The notes below the pieces were generated by a model that made no database searches, was not told the DNA's origin, and was given only the letters and a program-made list of their open reading frames with translations. The position numbers and the translations under genes are program-made. Of a stretch of DNA of 64,000 bases, positions 61,301 to 64,000 are shown piece by piece. The stretch covers positions 310,001 through 374,000 of the forward strand of contig JAOPHQ010004272.1 of NCBI GenBank assembly GCA_030340625.1, written 5' to 3'. This DNA comes from Merluccius polli (taxonomy: Eukaryota > Chordata > Actinopteri > Gadiformes > Merlucciidae). Every line of letters starts with the position of its first letter. Position 1 is the first letter of the stretch.

Positions 61301-62667
61301 TTAAAGGGAATGTGAGACGACGCTCTGATTGGTTTATTGCACGTTATGCCCAAACCACACCTATGACTAATGTAGCTACTTCAGACCAACCCATTTTAGA
61401 TTTGGCTGGGCGCAAGAGTCATTTATCCCACCGGCATAATAGCAACAGCGCCCAAGATCCGCCCACAAAGCTACTTGCGCTTTGCGTTTGATACCTGCGT
61501 TTCAGACCGGCAAGATAGGGCCCTCTGTCTTTTTGGACTGTACTGCAATTCTATTGTTTGGCACGTTACGTGATCAACTTGAAATTTCAACCATATAATA
61601 ATTGAAATAATCGAATTAAGGCGTTGGTCTCATGTGAATGCACCTTGAGAATATGTTCCAGTTGACTGCGTGTCTGCCTCTGTTTGATGCACCTTTTTGT
61701 ATTGTCCAGCCTAGAGAACAGGTAACGATTGAAGGTCCTCAGATAGCCCTGCCCTTGTCATGTGTTTTGATATACTGTTGAATGTGAGAAATCAAGCAGA
61801 GAATGCGTGAGAAATAAAAGAGAACCCCTGAAGGACTGTGCTGGTGATTGGGGTATCCTGTGTGAGCCTGTGAATAAATGATTGAATGTTACGTCTTGAC
61901 TCTGTGGCCTGTTTGAAACAAAGGACTCTGTAGACTTGATTTGGGGGAATTTTCAACAACAGCTCCTACAGCACCTTTAAGTGTTTTACTCTCACAAGAT
62001 GATTTCCATGACAGTAGCATAAGGTCTTTATAACACCGACCCAAAGGGCTGCAGTCATTTGGCTTAGCAGTCAGAGAGATTTTCTTAGAATCCTGGGGTT
62101 CTTGTTGCTTGTAGGCATACACTTTCCATTTCAATTGTTATTTAGTTGGATGGTGGGTTTAGATTTGGGAAAATACTTCTGGGGTATGATTGGCCACGTG
62201 TACAGTGAGGATAAAAAGCCAACTGAAACTGTTGTTTGATCAGTGTTGGAAATGAGGAGTGTTGGGAATATGTTGAATATTTCTAATATGACAATATAAT
62301 ACAAAACCTAATGATGAAAGAAATCTGTGCATCTGTTGATATCTTTATCAAATATTAACAATTTGACAATAATAGGACAATATTTGTGTTTTGGATTTTC
62401 TCTTACTTCTATGTTTTTATGTTTTGGTCTTTAGTTTATAATATTCATGTATACCACTCAATATGTGGTTCAATTATTTGAGCTTTGGTGACATGGGAAA
62501 TATTGTTGGGGGATTAATTATGATTTGTCCAATGTCAAACTATGATTAATTATGTGTTTGTATTTATTTTATTTTCCACAAGATGTTGCAAGAAAAACAA
62601 ACTTTGTTGGACCACAGAAGAAGAAAAGCCTACCAAGGATCCAGCGATGAAATTAGGGATCATTTAA
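48048..62667 (+). CDS. SLC22 organic cation/carnitine transporter (OCTN-like), gene C
   Basis: Predicted 12-TM plasma-membrane transporter of the same family as gene B. Exons: 48048-48440, 48548-48651, 49303-49457, 50034-50205, 50314-50440, 52068-52168, 55510-55724, 57246-57428, 59990-60125 and 62583-62667. They total 1671 nt (556 aa), all AG/GT and in phase. ATG 48048 was chosen because MPTYEDSVAFLGEWGPFQQ aligns with the OCTN2 N-terminus; an upstream in-frame stretch lacks ATG. Signatures: sequons at N57, N64 and N104 in the large extracellular loop, SDRFGRK, ESPRWLLSQGRVEEAE, YGLSLNTSNLNG and YTAELYPTVLRN (the Glu corresponds to the OCTN2 sodium-site residue E452). The OCTN Walker-like GTEILGKS is replaced by GMELFSPT. 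Introns 5 to 9 hold several transposons, including M just 40 bp after exon 7. The orthologue is unresolved. Confidence 0.93.
48731..48772. repeat. (AAT)n microsatellite, intron 2 of gene C
   Basis: About 13 trinucleotide units. Confidence 0.9.
50665..51567. mobile_element. Inverted-repeat element in gene C intron 5
   Basis: 'ataagggataatccatgatg' (50665) pairs with its complement ending 'tggattatcccgcttata' (about 50822). A related 'gtatcgaaaaataatgcat' segment and the phrase 'ccatggtata' recur near 51500-51567. A single arm also occurs at 40625-40700 inside another hAT MITE. No target duplication was resolved. Confidence 0.5.
51032..51391. repeat. 52-bp minisatellite, seven units
   Basis: Units of the form 'acgttaccttattactccag' plus 'taaatagagacgatcttagt' plus 'aacgacatggca' show few variants. 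They lie in intron 5 of gene C. Confidence 0.95.
52219..52315. repeat. (AC)n microsatellite, 50 bp after exon 6 of gene C
   Basis: Interrupted (AC)n run, starting 51 bp after the donor at 52168. Confidence 0.9.
53176..54751. mobile_element. hAT-type element in gene C intron 6, itself interrupted
   Basis: The right end carries the familiar 'ttagttgatgacccctg' terminus and the left end CAGTCAACGTCAACTGG. A perfect 8-bp duplication GTCTACAG lies at 53168-53175 and 54752-54759. The element 53369-54632 is inserted within it. Confidence 0.85.
53369..54632. mobile_element. hAT-type MITE nested in 53176-54751
   Basis: The ends are TAGGGATGGGGATCG and CGATCCCCATCCCTA, with a perfect 8-bp duplication CCCTCCAC (53361-53368 and 54633-54640). 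Part of it (53756-53935) recurs inverted at 160-345. Confidence 0.92.
54805..54865. repeat. Interstitial telomere-like tract
   Basis: CCCTAA units alternate with CCATAA over about 60 bp. Confidence 0.8.
55765..56950. mobile_element. Element M: internally deleted derivative of element L
   Basis: The ends GGGGCAATTGCTCTGTC and its complement are flanked by a perfect 3-bp duplication AAG (55762-55764 and 56951-56953). Bases 55765-56000 match the reverse complement of 38255-38490, the same 236-bp length, with about six differences. Bases 55993-56950 match the reverse complement of 30319-31116, with indels and about 160 extra bp. The two parts join at the shared 8-mer AACGGACA. It lies in intron 7 of gene C and contains no coding sequence. 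Confidence 0.92.
57578..59671. mobile_element. hAT-type element in gene C intron 8
   Basis: The ends are TAGGGCTGACCCCGATAGTC and CAGGGACAGCCCTA, with matching 'gtcgacta' subterminal phrases (57594 and 59636). The 8-bp flanks gtatttac and ggattgac match at 6 of 8. Internally it holds another fish repeat with 'tgcatttatatagcactttt' (about 58937). No intact transposase ORF was seen. Confidence 0.75.
60785..61523. mobile_element. Harbinger-like MITE carrying a Myb/SANT exon
   Basis: The ends are GGGCCCTATCTTGCA and CAAGATAGGGCCC. The 3-bp flanks act and tct match at 2 of 3. It contains the minus-strand Myb/SANT-like ORF at 61050-61265. It lies in intron 9 of gene C. Confidence 0.7.
61050..61265 (-). 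pseudogene. Myb/SANT-like exon fragment (Harbinger accessory protein)
   Basis: It opens MMADLPGARQERFNAEETNV, then LVRAVKEREVSLYGDG. The 'RFxxEET..LVxAV..R...LYG' pattern is the first helix region of the Myb/SANT-like proteins encoded by PIF/Harbinger elements and of their domesticated host relatives. After NPPKLALVKQCKNS the match fades and the frame stops, so it is a fragment. Confidence 0.55.
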
Positions 62668-64000
62668 TGTTGCCTTTTTAGAAACAGTACCAATAACCTG
62701 GGTCTAGATGAAGGTCAATGAAGAATCAATTATTCAATTATTTTGAGTTTCATTTTACACCAGCAAACACCACTTTAAACAAACGTGTATTTGATGAAGG
62801 ATAAATTATGGTACATGGTACATTTTAGCAGCTTTTTGGCTTAAATTTCAAGTACTATTCATAATGCCATACCATAACCATCTTTTAGAAATATTTTACA
62901 AACATTCTCCTTGAGATTGGGATCTCTTTTTCAAGAGAGACCTGTGTACAAAAAAATATGATAATCGTATCATAGGCATATAATCATCTTGAGCAGCCAT
63001 CATGTACATATTATATATGCACCTTTGTAACAGGCTCAACCAAGAAAAATACAAATGAAGGCTAGGAAATCTTGCCGGGATTGAGTGGGTATGTCAGTTA
63101 CACAGTAATGGCAAGCTTGATTGACATCCTCCTGTCCAATTGTAGCAATGTCAAACAACAACATGGCGGCCAACATTTCCAAATCGTAAAAAGCAACCTT
63201 AACTGACCTAATTTTCGACATTCGACCTACCTTACAAATAATCATGTATTGTAATTTATGGCGAATATGCATGGTAAAACATTCAAGGAACTTGAAAATG
63301 GGCATTGATTTCCAAGTTCATGCAATATTACATTAATGTAATAAAATGTGTGATTAACATTAACTTTGTCTTCTATTTTTATTTTTTTTATTTTTTTATT
63401 TTTAAATTATCGCAGTGTTCAACAGTGCAAGTGGAATTTCTATTTTTGATTTAAAATAAAATAGATCACATTACCGGGTTTCGCACACACTTGTTACATT
63501 GTTATGATTCTTCATTTTAAAATAAGTCCCTGTAACGTCCAACACAGGTTCAGATTTTAAGCAGGAATGTCAGGATGTGATGTAAAGCTGATACCACACT
63601 TGACCATTAGCGGCAGCTTTCAATGTATTTCTCCCATGTGTCCATCTCCCTGAACTGGAGTGCACTTCCAACCGGAGTGGCTCACAACATTACGTTACCA
63701 TCACATACTTTTGCTTTGCTGTAAACAAGAATGGGCACAGAATCGTATTAAGAATTCAAGCTTGGTTGGAAAATGAATGTACATTAAATAGTCCTATAAA
63801 AAAGCTCCTGGACCACAGATAGGCTTGAGAGTTCTTCAGAATTCAAGAGTTTGTTTATCACGTAAATAGAGTTTGTTTATCACTTAAATAGAAAAGGCAG
63901 CAGCCAAATATAACTGTTCTTTATTGTAAGTGTAATTCCTCTATTTTGACTGCGCCTATTTTCTTTAGTTGTGCCCCTACTTTTGTGAAGTGTGCCCCAC
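62668..64000. other. Gene C 3' UTR and downstream flank
   Basis: The 3' UTR probably runs from 62668 to just past AATAAA at 63340-63345. A poly-T-rich tract follows at about 63370-63410. No further gene is visible to the window end. Confidence 0.5.
63340..63345 (+). terminator. Candidate polyadenylation signal of gene C
   Basis: AATAAA lies about 670 bp after the stop codon. A second AATAAA-type signal occurs near 63455. Confidence 0.4.

Noticed and set aside
1..64000. tRNA, rRNA or snRNA genes
   Set aside because: No cloverleaf, conserved loop sequence or rRNA core was recognised by eye. A covariance-model scan would be needed to exclude small ones.

Overview
The window is vertebrate nuclear DNA, almost certainly from a teleost fish. 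The host genes are split into GT-AG exons. The intervals between them are packed with DNA transposons typical of fish (hAT, PIF/Harbinger, TTAA-target, THAP-type), a Ty3/Gypsy retrotransposon and many micro- and minisatellites. No bacterial operon, CRISPR array, rRNA or tRNA gene was found.

Host genes. Three members of the SLC22 organic cation/carnitine transporter (OCTN-like) family are present. Gene B (minus, 17580 to 11832) and gene C (plus, 48048 to 62667) each assemble into ten exons with consistent phases, consensus splice sites and no internal stop (550 and 556 residues). Gene A (minus, 11062 to 4038), just downstream of B, is a pseudogene with two nonsense codons, at least four frame-shifting indels, lost splice sites and no exon 9. 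B and C are divergently oriented, about 30 kb apart, with transposons between them.

Transposon layout. 5.8-6.0 kb: hAT MITE. 7.84-10.50 kb: PIF/Harbinger element with decayed transposase and Myb/SANT genes, inserted in pseudogene A. 16.4 kb: hAT MITE in gene B. 20.15-27.97 kb: 7.8-kb element with ~640-bp near-identical inverted arms and an 8-bp target duplication, holding further nested elements, a THAP-domain gene relic, a helicase-like fragment and two large palindromes. 30.32-38.49 kb: 8.2-kb transposon 'L' carrying a decayed multi-exon gene. 38.73-39.27 kb: hAT MITE. 40.45-47.48 kb: three-level nest (hAT MITE > Gypsy > hAT MITE). 53-55 kb, 55.77-56.95 kb ('M'), 57.6-59.7 kb and 60.8-61.5 kb: elements in gene C introns.

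Most interesting. Elements L and M are one transposon family: same termini (GGGGCAATTGCTCTGTC type), 3-bp target duplications (CAT and AAG), and M is L with 7.1 kb of interior removed at an 8-bp microhomology. L contains a cellular-looking gene (zinc fingers, a Cys/His cluster, a conserved Cys-rich region and a SAP-like motif) in place of any familiar transposase, with its TATA box set just inside a perfect 56-bp subterminal palindrome. I infer, without proof, that this gene is or derives from the family's transposase, possibly related to HMGXB3/KDZ-associated cysteine-cluster proteins.
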